A stretch of DNA of 64,000 nt from positions 6,014,001 to 6,078,000 of the forward strand of contig CP019882.1 in the NCBI GenBank assembly GCA_002007745.1, given 5' to 3'. Positions within the stretch are counted from its first letter, which is position 1. Each line of letters starts with the position of its first letter. The notes beneath the pieces were generated by a model. The model did no database searches and was not told the origin of the DNA. It saw nothing but the letters and a program-made list of their open reading frames with translations. The stretch is from Mycolicibacterium litorale. GTDB lineage: Bacteria > Actinomycetota > Actinomycetes > Mycobacteriales > Mycobacteriaceae. The position numbers and the translations under genes are program-made. Shown piece by piece: positions 26,639-36,332 of the stretch.

Positions 26639-27757
26639 ATGACGGATTTGGCCGACGCACCCGACGGTCTCGCCCTTGCTGGGATGTCCTCATCTGCGCC
26701 GTTGCAGGTACTTGATACTGACGGCTGCCTGCATGAGAGCGCCCGCGGTATCGACTTCACGCCTTCGCTTGTTCGCCGGCTCCATCGTGACATGGTGCTG
26801 GCCCGGCGGCTTGATCAAGAGGCCTATCATTTACAGCGCCAGGGTGAACTCGGTCTCTGGCTCTCCTGCCAGGGCCAGGAAGCCGCGCAAGTGGGCAGCA
26901 TTCGCGCCATGAAGGCTACCGACTACGTGTTCCCGTCCTACCGCGAGCACGCGGCTGCGCTCTGCCGCGGAATCAGTCCTGCCGAGCTCTTGACGCAGTG
27001 GCGCGGCACCGCTCATGGCGGATGGAACCCCGCGGACTATAGGTTCCACATCAGTTCCCTCGTGCTCGCCACACAGTTGTTGCACGCCACTGGGTATGCG
27101 TTGGGGGTGGCCGCTGATCGCCGCCGGGATCCCAGCCTCGACGAAATCGTATTGTGTTACTTCGGTGACGGCTCTGCCAGCCAGGGCGACGCCAACGAGG
27201 CCTTCAACTGGGCTGCTGTCACGAACGCTCCGTTGGTGTTCTTTTGCCAGAACAACCAGTGGGCGATCTCCACGCCCGCGACAGCGCAGAGCAGGACGCC
27301 ACTTCATTTGCGAGCTCGAGGTTTTGGGCTTACCACGACGCTGGTGGACGGCAATGATGCGCTCGCGGTGTACGCAGCCACCCTCGCGGCCGCCGATCGG
27401 GTACGCGCAGGGGGGCCTCCTGAACTCATCGAAGCGATCACCTACCGCCTCGGTGGACACTCCACGTCCGACGACCCGAAACGTTACCGCGACGCTGATG
27501 AGGTGACGCTCTGGGAACGGCGGGACCCCGTTCGACGCGTCGAACGTCTGCTCGATACCCGTGGGTGGGCGAACGCCGATTACTACTCAGCGTTGGAAGG
27601 TGAGGCCGCAGCACTCGCTGAGACAACGCGCGCCGCGTGCCGCGCATTGGAGGCGCCCGCGCTGGAAGACACGTTCCGCAACACGTTCGCCAACGAAACT
27701 GCTTCTCTGCGTGCAGAGCGCGAACACTACAGCGCATGGAGGCAATCCTTCGCATGA
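26639..27757 (+). CDS. bkdA: branched-chain 2-oxoacid dehydrogenase E1 alpha subunit
   Basis: 372 aa. The thiamine diphosphate/Mg motif GDGSASQGDANEAFNWA...CQNNQW (about residues 178-205) is complete, preceded by FPSYREHAAAL (about 98). Length and the HISS/LATQLLHATG segment fit E1alpha of branched-chain 2-oxoacid or pyruvate dehydrogenases. A good ribosome site (GAGGAG) precedes the ATG. Overlaps the E1beta start by ATGA. With E1beta, E2 and E3 it oxidatively decarboxylates 2-oxoacids from Val, Leu, Ile to acyl-CoAs. Confidence 0.92.
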   Translation: MTDLADAPDGLALAGMSSSAPLQVLDTDGCLHESARGIDFTPSLVRRLHRDMVLARRLDQEAYHLQRQGELGLWLSCQGQEAAQVGSIRAMKATDYVFPSYREHAAALCRGISPAELLTQWRGTAHGGWNPADYRFHISSLVLATQLLHATGYALGVAADRRRDPSLDEIVLCYFGDGSASQGDANEAFNWAAVTNAPLVFFCQNNQWAISTPATAQSRTPLHLRARGFGLTTTLVDGNDALAVYAATLAAADRVRAGGPPELIEAITYRLGGHSTSDDPKRYRDADEVTLWERRDPVRRVERLLDTRGWANADYYSALEGEAAALAETTRAACRALEAPALEDTFRNTFANETASLRAEREHYSAWRQSFA

Positions 27758-28770
27758 GTAACGCCGCAGGTGCAGTAGCCCGCACAGAACGACCCCTCAC
27801 GCTCGGAGCGGCACTCAATGCCGGTCTGCGGCAGGCATTAAGCGCTGATGAGTCGGTGTTGCTGATCGGAGAGGACATCGGCACACTGGGCGGGGTCTTC
27901 CGGGTAACCGATGGCTTACGCGCCGAATTCGGCGCCGACAGGGTAATCGACTCCCTGCTGGCCGAATCGGGAATCGTCGGTACCGCAATCGGATTGGCCT
28001 TACGCGGCTACCGTCCGGTCTGCGAAATCCAGTTCGACGGCTTCATCTATCCCGCCTTCGACCAGATTGTCTCTCAGCTCGCTAAGCTGCGTGCACGGTC
28101 AGCAGGACGGCTCGCCGTACCGGTCACCATTCGGGTGCCATGCGGTGGAGGAATCGGCGCCGTCGAGCATCACAGCGAGTCCAACGAAGCATACTTCTGC
28201 CATACGGCTGGACTTCGTGTGGTCGCCTGCGCAAGCCCGGCAGACGCGCACACGATGATCCAGCAAGCAATCGCATGCGACGATCCGGTGATCTTCTACG
28301 AGCCCAAACGGCGCTACTGGGACAAGGCGCCGGTTGTACTGGGTCCCCCACCGGACGACGCGCTGCCGCTTGACGCGGCGCGGGTGATCAAAACAGGCAC
28401 CGACTGCACCCTTATCGCGTACGGTCCCAGCGTTCGCGTCGCACTTGACGCAGCGACCGTCGCAGCCGGCGAGGGTCGGTCACTCGAGGTCATCGATTTG
28501 AGGTCGTTGTCGCCTTTGGACCTCCCCACCCTCACGTCGTCAGCGAACAAAACCGGCCGAGTCGTGATCGTGCACGAAGCGCCGACGTTTTGCGGGCTCG
28601 GCGCGGAGATCGCCGCATCTCTCACTGATCGTTGCTTCTCGCGATTGGAAGCCCCCGTGCAACGGGTCGGCGGCTGGAATATCCCCTATCCCCCGGCGCG
28701 CGCCGAGGAGCACTACCTGCCCGACCTCGATCGGGTCCTCGACGCCGTCGATGTCACCTTCCTGCACTAA
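27754..28770 (+). CDS. bkdB: branched-chain 2-oxoacid dehydrogenase E1 beta subunit
   Basis: 338 aa from ATG 27754, which overlaps the E1alpha stop as ATGA. Family motifs: LLIGEDIGTLGGVFRVTDGL (about residue 33), LAESGIVGTAIGLALRG (about 68), GGGIGAVEHHSES (about 128) and the C-terminal EAPTFCGLGAEIAA and RVGGWNIPYPPA. It completes the heterotetrameric E1 component. The next gene starts eight bases later. Confidence 0.93.
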   Translation: MSNAAGAVARTERPLTLGAALNAGLRQALSADESVLLIGEDIGTLGGVFRVTDGLRAEFGADRVIDSLLAESGIVGTAIGLALRGYRPVCEIQFDGFIYPAFDQIVSQLAKLRARSAGRLAVPVTIRVPCGGGIGAVEHHSESNEAYFCHTAGLRVVACASPADAHTMIQQAIACDDPVIFYEPKRRYWDKAPVVLGPPPDDALPLDAARVIKTGTDCTLIAYGPSVRVALDAATVAAGEGRSLEVIDLRSLSPLDLPTLTSSANKTGRVVIVHEAPTFCGLGAEIAASLTDRCFSRLEAPVQRVGGWNIPYPPARAEEHYLPDLDRVLDAVDVTFLH

Positions 28771-28778
28771 GGATCACG

Positions 28779-30050
28779 ATGACCGAGATCAACCAGTTCG
28801 CCCTGCCCGACGTCGGCGAAGGACTCACCGAAGCCGAAATCGTCACGTGGCACGTCAAACCCGGAGATACCGTCGACATCAATGACAGCCTCGTCGAGGT
28901 GGAGACGGCGAAGTCACTCGTTGAGTTGCCTTCACCGTTTGCCGGGACGATCGCCGCCCTGCACGCCGTAGAAGGTGAAACCGTCGCCGTCGGAACCGTT
29001 ATCGTCACATTCGGCGACATGCCTAGCGCAGCCAATCCAGTCCTGGAGGTGCCGTCGTCTCCGCTCCAGGGGCCAGATCGGGATCGGCAACCGGTACTCG
29101 TCGGGTACGGACCTAGCCGAACGGTGGTCGCCCGGCGCCCGCGCGTCAGCGGCTACCGCGCGTCGAGCTTGAGGCCGGCTCCAACAGCCCCTGCGCCCGA
29201 ACAGCGTTACGCCACACCGCCGGTACGTATGCGCGCCCGCGAACTCGGAATCGACTTGGGTACAATCGCACCATCGAGCTCAACAGGCCAGATCAGCCGC
29301 GCCGATGTCGAAGCCGCCGCTCGGTTGAGCAACCCCCACCGCTCCGAGGATCCTGTCGAAACCCGTTCTGCCGTCAAAGGAGTGCGGAAGGCGACCGCCG
29401 AAGCCATGGTCGCATCGGCCTTCACCGCGCCGCACGTCACCGAATGGGTCACCGTAGACGTCACCGAGTCGCTGACCCTACTAGCAGAACTTCGCGACGA
29501 CCGCGCGTTCCGCGGCGCTCGATTGACACCGCTTGTCTTCGTCGCACGTGCGACTCTGTCCGCATTGCGCGCTTATCCCGATATCAATGCCAAATGGGAT
29601 GCCGACGCGGGCGAGATAGTGCGGTATCGCGATGTCAATCTCGGTATCGCGGCAGCCACCCCCAGGGGCCTTCTCGTACCGAATATCAAAGCGGCACAGA
29701 ACCTGAGCACCCGTCAACTGTGTGATGAGCTACATGAGGTGATCACGCAAGCACGCGAAGGAAGGACCCAGCCGGAGGCGATGGCTCGAGGAACATTCAC
29801 GATCACCAACATCGGAGTGTTCGGCGTCGACGGCGGCACGCCAATCCTGAACAAGGGCGAAGCCGGTATCCTCTGTGTCGGCCAGATTGCGCGGAGGCCA
29901 TGGGAACACGAGGGCGCGGTCAAGCTGCGCAGCGTGTGCACCCTGTCGCTTTCCTTTGACCACCGCCTTGTTGACGGTCAACTGGGCAGCGAAGTGCTCG
30001 CTCACATCGCCAGACTGTTGTCTCGGCCATCACTTGCACTCGCCTCCTGA
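28779..30050 (+). CDS. bkdC: branched-chain 2-oxoacid dehydrogenase E2, dihydrolipoyl acyltransferase
   Basis: 423 aa. One lipoyl domain (residues about 5-80) with the lipoylated lysine in VEVETAKSLVEL, a linker, a peripheral subunit-binding domain (VRMRARELGIDLGTI, about 150) and the catalytic acyltransferase domain ending in SFDHRLVDGQLGS with the catalytic His and Asp. Single lipoyl domain is usual for Bkd E2. Start at ATG 28779 sits eight bases after the E1beta stop. It forms the core of the complex. Confidence 0.94.
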   Translation: MTEINQFALPDVGEGLTEAEIVTWHVKPGDTVDINDSLVEVETAKSLVELPSPFAGTIAALHAVEGETVAVGTVIVTFGDMPSAANPVLEVPSSPLQGPDRDRQPVLVGYGPSRTVVARRPRVSGYRASSLRPAPTAPAPEQRYATPPVRMRARELGIDLGTIAPSSSTGQISRADVEAAARLSNPHRSEDPVETRSAVKGVRKATAEAMVASAFTAPHVTEWVTVDVTESLTLLAELRDDRAFRGARLTPLVFVARATLSALRAYPDINAKWDADAGEIVRYRDVNLGIAAATPRGLLVPNIKAAQNLSTRQLCDELHEVITQAREGRTQPEAMARGTFTITNIGVFGVDGGTPILNKGEAGILCVGQIARRPWEHEGAVKLRSVCTLSLSFDHRLVDGQLGSEVLAHIARLLSRPSLALAS

Positions 30051-30077
30051 ACCGGTGAGCCACATAGAGGAGACCTG

Positions 30078-31460
30078 GTGACCGACCACATCAACGATCT
30101 GGTGATTCTCGGCGGGGGCTCTGCAGGTTACGCCTGTGCCCTGCGTGCAGCGCAGCTCGGTTTGTCCGTCGTGCTCATCGAGAAGAGCAAGCTCGGTGGC
30201 ACTTGCCTGCATCACGGCTGCATTCCGACCAAAGCGCTACTACATGTCGCCGAAGTCGCCGACGCAGTACGTGAAGGTGCCGATATCGGCGTCCTATCCC
30301 AGCTTTCAGGGATAGACCTAGAAGCTGCAAACATGTTCAAGGACAGCATCGTAGGACGCCTCCACCGCGGACTACAGGGACTCGTACGTTCCAGGGACAT
30401 CGAATACATAGCGGGCACCGGTCGTTTCGTCGGCCCACAATCGGTCGAAGTCGATGGATTACGCTACACCGGGCGCCACATCGTATTGGCGACCGGATCA
30501 CATCCCAGAACCGTTTCTGGCATTCCACTATCCAAACGGGTAATCACCTCCGACCAAGCACTTTCCCTCACCGAAATGCCCCCGCGTGCAGTAGTTCTCG
30601 GCGGTGGGGTCATCGGTGCAGAGTTCGCCAGCATGTGGCGGTCTTTCGGATCAGAAGTCACGATCGTCGAAGCGCGGTCCCGGCTACTGCCCAATGACGA
30701 CCAATTCACCTCCCAACTGCTAGAGCGAGGATTCCGTCGGCGCGGGATTCACATCGAGACCGCCGTGTCGGTGGACAGCGTGACGGAAACGGCGGATTCG
30801 GTCACCGTTTCCCTCAGCTCTGGAGAGCAAATCGCCACCGATCTGCTGCTGGTAGCGATCGGCCGGGGACCCAACACGACTGGGCTCGGCTACCCCGAGG
30901 CCGGCCTGGCCCTCGATCGTGGATTCATAAGAACCGACGCAAGACTACGTACCAACCTGACTGGCGTATACGCGGTCGGAGACGTCGTGGCCGGTGTGCA
31001 ACTGGCCCATCGCGGATTCCAGCACGGCATCTTCGTTGCCGAAGATATTGCAGACGTCAATCCGCGCCCTGTCGATGAGGACGGTATCCCGCGTGTGACG
31101 TACAGCCATCCCGAGGTCGCTTCCGTCGGACTCAGCGAGGACGAGGCAAAGGAGAGATACGGTGAAGTATCCACCGTCATCTACGATCTGGGAGGAAACG
31201 GCAAGTCCCAGATCCTTCAGACCGCAGGGGCGGTCAAGCTCATCAAGGCTGGAGCAGCCGGCGCACCCGGTCGGATTCTCGGAATTCACATGGTGGGTGC
31301 CCGTGTCGGTGAACTCATCGGCGAGGCGCAGCTCGTCTACAACTGGCACGCGGAAGCAACTGATGTCGCCGCATTGATACACGCTCATCCCAGTCAGAGT
31401 GAAGCCTTGGGTGAGGCCCACCTGGCTCTGGCCGGCAAGGCCCTTCATGCGCACAGCTAA
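30078..31460 (+). CDS. lpdA: dihydrolipoamide dehydrogenase (E3)
   Basis: 460 aa flavoprotein disulfide reductase. FAD motif GGGSAGYACALRAA (about residue 12), redox disulfide GGTCLHHGCIPTKALL (about 40; C-x4-C), NAD-binding VVLGGGVIGAEFASMW (about 175), second FAD motif GVYAVGDVVAG (about 300) and C-terminal active-site HAHPSQSE (about 438). The two His between the cysteines differ from the more common N-V. It reoxidises the lipoyl group of the adjacent E2. Last gene of the bkd run, 27 bases after E2. Confidence 0.94.
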   Translation: MTDHINDLVILGGGSAGYACALRAAQLGLSVVLIEKSKLGGTCLHHGCIPTKALLHVAEVADAVREGADIGVLSQLSGIDLEAANMFKDSIVGRLHRGLQGLVRSRDIEYIAGTGRFVGPQSVEVDGLRYTGRHIVLATGSHPRTVSGIPLSKRVITSDQALSLTEMPPRAVVLGGGVIGAEFASMWRSFGSEVTIVEARSRLLPNDDQFTSQLLERGFRRRGIHIETAVSVDSVTETADSVTVSLSSGEQIATDLLLVAIGRGPNTTGLGYPEAGLALDRGFIRTDARLRTNLTGVYAVGDVVAGVQLAHRGFQHGIFVAEDIADVNPRPVDEDGIPRVTYSHPEVASVGLSEDEAKERYGEVSTVIYDLGGNGKSQILQTAGAVKLIKAGAAGAPGRILGIHMVGARVGELIGEAQLVYNWHAEATDVAALIHAHPSQSEALGEAHLALAGKALHAHS

Positions 31461-31617
31461 GAGACCACCATCACAACCTGCCGCTACGTGGTTCGAGTTG
31501 CATTCGACGCCAGAATGTTTCGGTCATCACATAGTCGTAGCAGTCACTGATTGAGCCCTTCGACCGGACCAACCCTGATCTGTTTGCGCCATCGGAGGAG
31601 GCCCAGGAGGGGAACTG
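31461..31617. other. gap between convergent genes
   Basis: About 160 bases between the E3 gene and the convergent AMP-binding remnant. I see no gene and no strong hairpin. Confidence 0.4.
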
Positions 31618-32850
31618 TCAGGCGACATGGATCTGGTTTCGATAGATCTTCCCGGTCGCGGCTCGGGGCAAGCGTTCGGTGAACTGAATCCCTAGCGGCG
31701 GCTGAGGTTGCGGAATGCGATCGCGGTAATACTGCACCAGCTCGCGCGCCATGTCATCCGACGGGTCGACACCCTGAACAGGCTGGACGACGGCCGCGAG
31801 TTCGGCACCGCCCTGGGCCGGCCCGAGGACCACCACGTCGGCAAAGCTCGGATGTGTGATCACGACATGCTCGATCTGCTCCGGGTACCACGCTCGGTCG
31901 GCGATGACCGCGGCGTTCGCGCGGCGGCCAACATGGTAGAGATACTCGCTGTCATCGAGGTACCCCAGGTCGCCAGTACGCCGCGCAGCAGGCACGGACT
32001 CCGGTTGCGGCGGCCCCTCAGCATCAGCCCTGACGAGATACCCACCGCCGAAACAAATTCCGCCGATTTCGCCGGGCAGCATGGGCTGCTGGTCGTCGTC
32101 CAGAACGACGACTTTTCCGACCGCGGCCCGGTCCACCGAACCCGGATGCGCAAGCCATTCGTCGGCAGAGATGAACGTGAAACTGCCGACGTCGGACGCC
32201 CCGTAGAACTCGTTGATGATGGGTCCTAGCCACTCGATCATTGCGCGCTTTGTCGCCGGCGGGCACGGCGCCATGTCATGCAAGACACCGCGCAAGGTGC
32301 TGACGTCATATCGGAGGCGCATCTCGGGACTCAACTTGCTCAAGTTCGTCAGGAGTGAAGGCGGGACCCCGGTGTGGGTGATCCCGTAGCGTTCGACGGC
32401 AGCCAACACGGTGATCGGATCGAAGTCGCGCACGAGCGCGACAGTTCCGCCGGCGCGGTGCACCAGGGAGCTGATGACAGCTGGCAGCCCTTGGTAGAGG
32501 GGGCTCCCTGCTAGGTACACGTTGTGTCCGTCGCCGATCATCGTCTGACGGAATCGGCTCGGAAATTGCTCATCGATGTCGAGTACCCCGCCTGCGTACC
32601 AGACCGGCTTGGGACGTCCTGTGGAGCCGGACGTGTACAGCAAAGCACCCGGTTGCGGGTTCGGCGTAGCCGCATCGATCGGCATCGCACGAACAACATG
32701 TTCGTAGTCGTCGAAGCCTGCAGGGGGTGTGGACTGAGTTCGTCCTGCACAAGGCATGATCCAGGCGATGACTCAAGTGGGGTAAGTCCCCGGCGGTCAC
32801 CGTCTCGGCCAAACGGGCTAGCGACGCGGTGATGACAAGGACTCGTGTGA
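31618..32850 (-). pseudogene. acyl-CoA synthetase (AMP-binding), 5'-truncated
   Basis: The C-terminal 375 residues of an ANL-superfamily ligase are intact: LLYTSGSTGRPKP (P-loop), NEFYGASDVGSFT, RTGDLGYLDDSEYLYHVGRR and the catalytic-lysine end PRAATGKIYRNQ. Roughly the first 120-150 residues of a normal 500-aa enzyme are missing. A short stretch resembling the preceding part (RVLVITASLARLAETV) lies in another frame up to about 32850, then homology stops against the next gene. It therefore looks like a 5' deletion plus frameshift. An open reading frame from 32757 could still give a 379-aa product, probably inactive. Confidence 0.75.
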
Positions 32851-32901
32851 GTCGCGCAGGATGTGGAAGCCGCTTGTCGTCAACGGCTTCCGCCGGCCGC
32901 C

Positions 32902-33564
32902 TCAGGATTTGGTGTTCCATACCAAGGGCGTCTGCCGGATCCAGGTGCCTTGTTCAACGGCATCGAGGAGGAACCCGGCAAAGTCGGCACGGTTGACTCG
33001 GAGCCCCGGCTTAGCGGTGCCGGGCTCAGCCGCCAGCAGTGGACCTGCGGCCGGTTTATCGCTCAGCGCGACAGCACGGGCGAGCGTCCAATCTGCGTCG
33101 GAGGCATGGACGAGGCGGTCGAGAGCGTCGTGGTCGGCGAAGCCGACCTTGAGGTTGGACAGCTTGATCGCAGCCTTGATTACCGGGTTGAGCCGTTTCC
33201 AGTCGTCTCCGGCCCCCTGGGTCGAGGCCAGCACGATCCGTCGGATGCCTTGCTCGCCCATCACTGTCAGCGTGTCGCGGGCGGCATCGGTCATGAACGA
33301 CGGCGGACTGATGGGTTTGGCCCACGGGTTGTCGGACGTCCGGGCATTGTTGAGGACGCTGATCACGGCCTCGGTGCCCTGGGCGGCCTTGCGCAGGTCG
33401 TCGATGTTCGCGGGCGTGCCCTCGACGAGCTCGACACCGGGCGGGGCCTGGACGGCGTCGGGGTTGCGCACTAGTGCACGGACGCGGTGGCCGCGGCTAG
33501 CGGCGCCGTTGAGTACGTGGATTCCGGTTCGGCCACTCCCACCGAGAACGAGCAGGCTGGTCAT
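32902..33564 (-). CDS. NAD(P)H-binding NmrA/SDR-like protein
   Basis: 220 aa from ATG 33564. Atypical SDR with the N-terminal motif LVLGGSGRTGIHVL (about residue 4), followed by RALVRNPDAV (NADP-type Arg), VELVEGTPANIDDL, and IVLASTQGAG (about 108). No Y-x-x-x-K catalytic pair, as expected for NAD(P)-binding regulatory or flavin-reductase-like members. Its ATG overlaps the stop of the DsbA-family gene, so they form a two-gene operon divergent from an HxlR regulator. Function is likely quinone or redox-stress related by context. Confidence 0.82.
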   Translation of the reverse strand: MTSLLVLGGSGRTGIHVLNGAASRGHRVRALVRNPDAVQAPPGVELVEGTPANIDDLRKAAQGTEAVISVLNNARTSDNPWAKPISPPSFMTDAARDTLTVMGEQGIRRIVLASTQGAGDDWKRLNPVIKAAIKLSNLKVGFADHDALDRLVHASDADWTLARAVALSDKPAAGPLLAAEPGTAKPGLRVNRADFAGFLLDAVEQGTWIRQTPLVWNTKS

Positions 33565-34397
33565 CGGATTACCTCGTCGGGAGCATCCTGGCGGCACGTG
33601 GCGGCCGAGGGCGATGAAGGAAGCAGGTACGACATGCTGGGCTCCTTTGGAAACTGCGTTGGTGGTATGGCTTCGCGTGCGGCGGTGGTCATGAACGAGC
33701 CGGGATCGCACTCGTCGGGACCGCAGGTTGGCGCGTCGCCGGCGGGGACCACCGCGGTGACCGGGTGGGCCTCGTTCCACGCCGCCCGTAAGTACCCGAG
33801 TAGGGCGTCGCTGCCTTGTGCACCCGATACCGTGTATCGGCCGTCGATGAGGATGAACGGGACGCCGGCGGCCCCCAGGGACTGGGCGCCGCGAGCATCG
33901 TCTTGGACGTGCTGGCGGTAGTGGCGTTCGGTGAGCACTTCACGGGTCTGCTCACGGTCCAGACCAAGCTTGTCGGAAAACCCGAGCAGGTCATCGAGGG
34001 CAAAAATCGGCTCAGCGTTACCGAAGTAGTCCCGAAAGAGCATGTCCCAACCTTCGCGGTTCTTGCCCAACACAGAGGCGTGGGCCAGGAACTCGTGGGC
34101 AAGGTCAGTGTTCCCGACCCGGTTGTCCAGTACCCGGTAGGGAGCCAGGCCCTCAGCTGCCGCCATCTCCTCGATGTCCAGCGCAGCGGCTTGCTCGGGG
34201 ATAGCACCGTACTTGGCCATCAACGCCTCGCGGACACTGAGCGTGCGACCCTCAGGGAAGCCGCTGCTCAGTGGGAATGAGCGGTGAACCACCGTGACCT
34301 GGTCGCTGTGCTCGAACCGTTCCACTGCCCCGTCGAGCCGGTGGCTGCCCAGGCCGCACCACGGGCAGGTGATCTCGGACCACATTTCGAGCTTCAT
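33561..34397 (-). CDS. DsbA-family (FrnE-like) oxidoreductase
   Basis: 278 aa. Thioredoxin fold with the active-site motif CPWC at residues 11-14 (EITCPWCGLGSHRL), helical insert, and cis-Pro loop GAAGVPFILIDGRY (about 178). FrnE-type proteins are cytoplasmic disulfide isomerase-like proteins; no signal peptide is seen. The family normally ends near residue 215-230; here about 50 extra residues with a Cys pair (CGPDECDPG) follow. Divergent from the HxlR gene, with a palindrome between. Confidence 0.88.
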   Translation of the reverse strand: MKLEMWSEITCPWCGLGSHRLDGAVERFEHSDQVTVVHRSFPLSSGFPEGRTLSVREALMAKYGAIPEQAAALDIEEMAAAEGLAPYRVLDNRVGNTDLAHEFLAHASVLGKNREGWDMLFRDYFGNAEPIFALDDLLGFSDKLGLDREQTREVLTERHYRQHVQDDARGAQSLGAAGVPFILIDGRYTVSGAQGSDALLGYLRAAWNEAHPVTAVVPAGDAPTCGPDECDPGSFMTTAAREAIPPTQFPKEPSMSYLLPSSPSAATCRQDAPDEVIR

Positions 34398-34408
34398 GCC
34401 GCTGACTC

Positions 34409-34424
34409 CAATTCATACGAATTG
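34409..34424. promoter_or_regulatory. candidate HxlR operator
   Basis: CAATTC and GAATTG are perfect 6-base inverted arms with a 4-base spacer, between the divergent DsbA-family and HxlR genes and directly upstream of the former. HxlR dimers typically bind such palindromes in the shared promoter. Confidence 0.45.
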
Positions 34425-34494
34425 TGCGTAACGCCATGATTAGCCAGAATCACGAGCGATACAAAAGGCACATCGGTGTGTGTAACGGAGGGAA

Positions 34495-34914
34495 ATGGCT
34501 GCCATGCAGAACGATGTCGCAACGGCGATGGCGGCCGCAGCGGGCCCCTGCGCGAGAATCCCGACCGAGGACATGGCGTTCATCCGTCAGGTGCTCGACC
34601 GAGTCGGCGACAAGTGGAGCATGTTGATCATCGCCGTGCTGCAGGGCGGCGCGCTGCGCTACACCGATCTACAACGCCAAATCCCTGGCATCTCCCAGCG
34701 CATGCTCACCCACACCCTGCGCCAACTCCAGCACGACGGTCTGATCACCCGGACCGCCTACGCCGAAGTCCCACCAAGGGTGGAGTACACCCTTGCCCCG
34801 CTCGGCCAGGGCCTCAACGACATCGTCAAGCAGCTGATCGGCTGGGCTGCTGATCACCACGACGAGATTCGCGGCAACCGCTCCCGCGCTGAGACGGCCA
34901 CGTCTCAATCTTAG
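34495..34914 (+). CDS. HxlR-family transcriptional regulator
   Basis: 139 aa winged-helix protein: VGDKWSMLIIAVLQGGALRYTDL (about residues 36-58) and the recognition segment GISQRMLTHTLRQLQHDGLI (about 65) are the family signature. A single N-terminal Cys (GPCARIP, residue 16) precedes the domain, the position used for thiol sensing in redox-active HxlR proteins such as YodB/QorR. Divergent from the DsbA-family and NAD(P)H-binding genes, suggesting electrophile or quinone response. Confidence 0.9.
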   Translation: MAAMQNDVATAMAAAAGPCARIPTEDMAFIRQVLDRVGDKWSMLIIAVLQGGALRYTDLQRQIPGISQRMLTHTLRQLQHDGLITRTAYAEVPPRVEYTLAPLGQGLNDIVKQLIGWAADHHDEIRGNRSRAETATSQS

Positions 34915-34936
34915 AAACACTGGTATCGACAGACCG

Positions 34937-35847
34937 TCACACCTCGTCGAAGCGCCCCCATCGCGTGATTGCGTAGCTTCGGTCGCGGGGTGCGATGGTA
35001 GTCGCTCCCCGACCGGCGAAGTGAGCGGAACATGGCGGCGCCTGCCCGGGCAGCCCTGGCGAGGACGGCGCCGCGGCTGGCCCGCGCCTGAGCGGCATCC
35101 AGGTCGAAAGCGCAGCAATCGTTGGGTCGACTTATCTGCAGCGGGGTGTGCACAAGGTCGCCGACAAATACTGCGCCGGAGCCGGTTTCGAGCCACGCCA
35201 CCGACGAGCCCGGGGTGTGGCCCCGGCGCGGGTTCCAGCCGCAGGATGTCGTCGACGGCATGCTTCCCTCGCCAGATCTGCAACTGTCCGGCGTCCGCGA
35301 CCGGGGCGATGCTGTCCTCGAACACGAGTCTGATGCCCTCGAAGCGCGCCTTCTCGTCGTCGGTGCGGGGCGGCCGCATCCGATCGGCGTTCTCGGGGCG
35401 AAAGTAGTCGGAATCTGCCTCCGGAACGAGGTAGGTCGCGTTGGGGAATGTCGGCACCCATGCCCCACCGTCGAGGGTCGTGTTCCATCCCACGTGGTCG
35501 TAGTGGATGTGGGTGTTGATGACGACGTCCACGTCTGCGGGCTCGACGCCGATGTCGCCGAGCATCTGCAAAAAATTGGTGTGCAGGTGATCAAGTGCCG
35601 GAGCCTGGGGCCGTACCCGGTCGTTGCCAACGCCGGTGTCTATCAGAATAATTCGCCCGGGTATTCGCAGCACCCACGTCTGGATTGCCGCGCGGTAGGC
35701 GCGCGTCGACGGCACCCAGTGGTACGGCGCCAGATCATCGGTCCACTGGTCGGCGGGTGTGGCCGGGAACATCTCGGCCACGGATTTGACTGGCCCCACC
35801 CACTCCGGCACACGATCCACGTCGACAGATCCAATCCGGAGGCTCAT
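34937..35847 (-). pseudogene. metallo-beta-lactamase-fold hydrolase, two frameshifts
   Basis: The first part (ATG 35847) has the metal motif NTHIHYDHVGWN (about residue 110) and runs in frame to DILRLEPAPG; the continuation HTPGSSVAWLETGSG...FVGDLVHT is in a second frame, and the likely end (AHFAGRGATTIAP...ITRWGRFDEV) in a third. The first break is an apparent extra base in the C run at 35221-35224; the second near 35028 needs one base removed or two added. Together they rebuild about 300 aa, normal for lactonase-like MBL enzymes. Two indels, one of them an insertion, make true decay more likely here than in dnaB. Its ATG overlaps the upstream remnant as ATGA. Confidence 0.75.
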
Positions 35848-36288
35848 AGCCCTCCCCGGAGTGTGTTATCGCACGGCCAATCAGCGGTGGTGGCGTACTT
35901 CTCCCAGTTGACGATCAAGTCTTGGGTGACTTCGAAGAACTCGCTCTCATACGCGCCGGCCGAATTGGCGTTGGACCATACCCGGGCGGAACGCTTGCGC
36001 CAGCAGTAATGGTGCTTCGACGTTGACCGCCTGCACGGTCCGCCACCGGGATAGGTCGAAGGATTCCAGCGGCAAAGGATCGAAACTTGGCGCGCAGTGC
36101 ACCAAGACATCGCAGCCGCCGCACCGATCCAAGACCTTCGCCGCCACCGCTTTGGTGGAGGTCTCCGAAGCCAGATCACACGCGAGATCTCCCGAGCGGT
36201 CGAGGACCACAGTCCGGTAACCGCGCGCCGCTAGCGACGTCACGATGGCAGAACCTATTGCGCCTGCCCCACCGGTGGCCACTGCCAC
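35844..36288 (-). pseudogene. short-chain dehydrogenase remnant joined to an unrelated C-terminus
   Basis: From GTG 36288 (GAGGGGG upstream) an SDR N-terminus is clear: VAVATGGAGAIGSAIV, then VLDRSG and a VLVHCAPS strand, and APLLLAQAF. It stops at 35947, about 115 residues in, before the catalytic Ser/Tyr/Lys region. In another frame a tail (SAGAYESEFFEVTQDLIVNW) continues to a stop at 35844 that is coupled (ATGA) to the MBL gene. I do not recognise that tail. The middle and end of the SDR seem deleted. Confidence 0.6.
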
Positions 36289-36332
36289 ACGTCGTCCCCC
36301 CTCTGCATCATCGGGGCCGGGCCGGCTGCTGT

